Assembly (NCBI RefSeq): GCF_029227915.1
Contig: NC_079876.1
Location: 9,736,001 to 9,800,000, forward strand
DNA from: Hydractinia symbiolongicarpus
Lineage: Eukaryota > Cnidaria > Hydrozoa > Anthoathecata > Hydractiniidae
DNA: 64,000 bases
Reading direction: 5' to 3'
A model generated the notes under the pieces. The model saw only the letters and a list, made by a program, of their open reading frames with translations. It made no database searches and was not told where the DNA came from. Shown in pieces: positions 63,056 to 64,000 of the stretch. Numbering within the stretch: position 1 is the first letter of the stretch; the number at the start of each line of letters is the position of its first letter. Made by a program: the position numbers and the translations under genes.

Positions 63056-64000
63056 TAGTTTTTGAAACTGTCGCTATTTCTTCAGCGCGCGATAACGGCT
63101 AGGATTGGTCCCCCAGTAAAAAAAGACTTATTAATCTAAATTTTTAAATGAAGCGCTACCACAGCGCCCAGTGTAGCCGCTGAATTCCGCCAATCATGTC
63201 AAATTAAGAAAAATGCTATTTTTTGGAGTCCAATTTTTTTCATTTATCACATTTATCAGGTCACAGTTCAATTAAGTCCCACAGTCAATCGTTTCACTGC
63301 TGAAAGCGATGCAACCTAGTAATATCAGATAAATATCGCTAAATACATGTTGGTACGAATATGTGACCCAACAGTTGAAACTCAAACGGACTGACACCGT
63401 TAGAAAGTCAGTGAAATGTAGTATTTGAAACTGTCTCTATTACTTCAGCGCGCGCTTACGGCTAGGATTGGTCCCACAGTAAGAAATGACTCATTAATCT
63501 AAATTTTTAAAAGAAGTGCTACCACAGCGCCCAGTGTAATCGCTGAGTTCCGGCAATCATGTCAAATTAAGACGAATGTTATTTCTTTGAATCCAATTTT
63601 CTCATTTATCACATTTATCAGGCCACAGTCCAAAGTTAGTTCAGTTATGTCCCACAGTCAATCGTTTCACTGTTAAAAGCGATGCAACCTAGTAATATCA
63701 GATAAATATCGCTAAATACATGTTGGTACGAATATGTGACCCAACCGCTGTAACTCAAACGGACTGACACCGCTGCAAGGTCAATGAAATGTAGTTTTTC
63801 AAACTATCGCTATTTCTTCAGCCCGCGATAACGGATAGGATTGGTCCTACAGTAAAGAATGACTTATTTATCTAAATTTTTAAATGAAGCGCTACCACAG
63901 CGCCCAGTATAATCGCTGAGTTCCGGCAATCACGTCAAATTAAGAAGAATGTTATTTCTTGGAGTCCAATTGTCTCATTTATCATATTTATCAGGTCGCA
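63056..64000 (+). repeat. A-type domain, cut by the window end
   Basis: Short monomer 63056, then 63419 (373 bp) and a partial monomer from 63792 (209 bp seen). Variants match 11157-12100, 34021 and 39580 onward. Private changes are 'gaattccgccaatc' near 63186, 'tttctttgaatcc' near 63585 and 'cttcagcccgcgataacgg' near 63818. The array plainly continues beyond 64000. Confidence 0.9.

Larger units (their letters stand above)
1..64000 (+). repeat. Satellite DNA array, ~373-bp monomer, fills the window
   Basis: The window is a head-to-tail array of 171 monomer starts, phased on the 'tagtttttga/tagtatttga' head. No copy is inverted, and no unique sequence or mobile element interrupts the series. 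Spacing between heads is 363, 372, 373, 374 or 375 bp (one 365), except for eight 448-bp chimeras. GC is about 38%. A consensus monomer carries stop codons in all six frames (forward near monomer positions 1, 38 and 45; reverse near 44, 73 and 81), so no coding role is supported. Long tandem arrays of this kind are known from centromeric and pericentromeric heterochromatin, where they are usually packed in constitutive chromatin; that location is inferred, not seen. I do not recognise the family. The array continues past both window ends. Confidence 0.97.

Noticed and set aside
1-64000. Protein-coding genes
   Set aside because: Each consensus monomer has stop codons in all six frames, and any open stretch repeats with the satellite. 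No start, codon pattern or domain signal stands out.
1-64000. CRISPR array
   Set aside because: Repeats are regular but contiguous, 363-375 bp long, with no unique spacers between them.
1-64000. Identity with well-known satellites of similar length (Drosophila 359-bp, beetle ~360-bp families)
   Set aside because: Length is similar, but I recognise no sequence match, and length alone is not evidence.

Overview
The whole 64,000-base window is one uninterrupted tandem satellite DNA array. I find no protein gene, RNA gene, transposon or unique-sequence gap. The monomer is about 373 bp (lengths seen: 363, 372, 373, 374 and 375 bp, plus a recombinant 448-bp form), about 38% GC (142 of 374 in a consensus I read off by eye), and every copy lies head-to-tail in one orientation. 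Setting the phase at the 'tagtttttga/tagtatttga' head, I place 171 monomer starts from 1 to 63792. Both window ends fall inside the array. This is what centromeric or pericentromeric heterochromatin of a eukaryote looks like in a long-read assembly. I cannot name the species or a known satellite family. CpG is not depleted, which argues weakly against a heavily CpG-methylated genome.

Layout. 1-4443 is a mixed region with a 372-bp subfamily seen nowhere else here. From there the array alternates between two kinds of domain. 'A' domains contain the 363-bp short monomer (an 11-bp deletion): 10047-24303, 34021-36976, 38470-46674, 49292-54830 and 63056-64000. 'B' domains contain none: 4444-10046, 24304-34020, 36977-38469, 46675-49291 and 54831-63055.

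Within the domains, monomers are organised into higher-order repeats (HORs). There is a ~1195-bp HOR built around a 448-bp chimeric monomer (14849-23930, one more copy at 44744). There is a 736-bp dimer in three copies (41426-43633), a 1110-bp trimer in two copies (49292-51511) followed by a 737-bp dimer duplication (51138-52611), and a 1494-bp tetramer in two copies (6685-9672). A 1870-bp pentamer recurs at 24304, 28415, 30284, 46675, 54831, 56701 (in a 2617-bp expanded form) and 59318.

Above this level, multi-kilobase blocks recur across the window, for example 22819-26173 = 45192-48544 = 53348-56700, and about 9.7-13.7 kb = 38.1-42.2 kb. The picture is repeated unequal exchange or segmental amplification at several scales, with local conversion patches. 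No gene-encoded system is present. The points of interest are the nested amplification history, the shared chimeric junction, the helical-turn-sized length variation, and paired dyad symmetries in every monomer.
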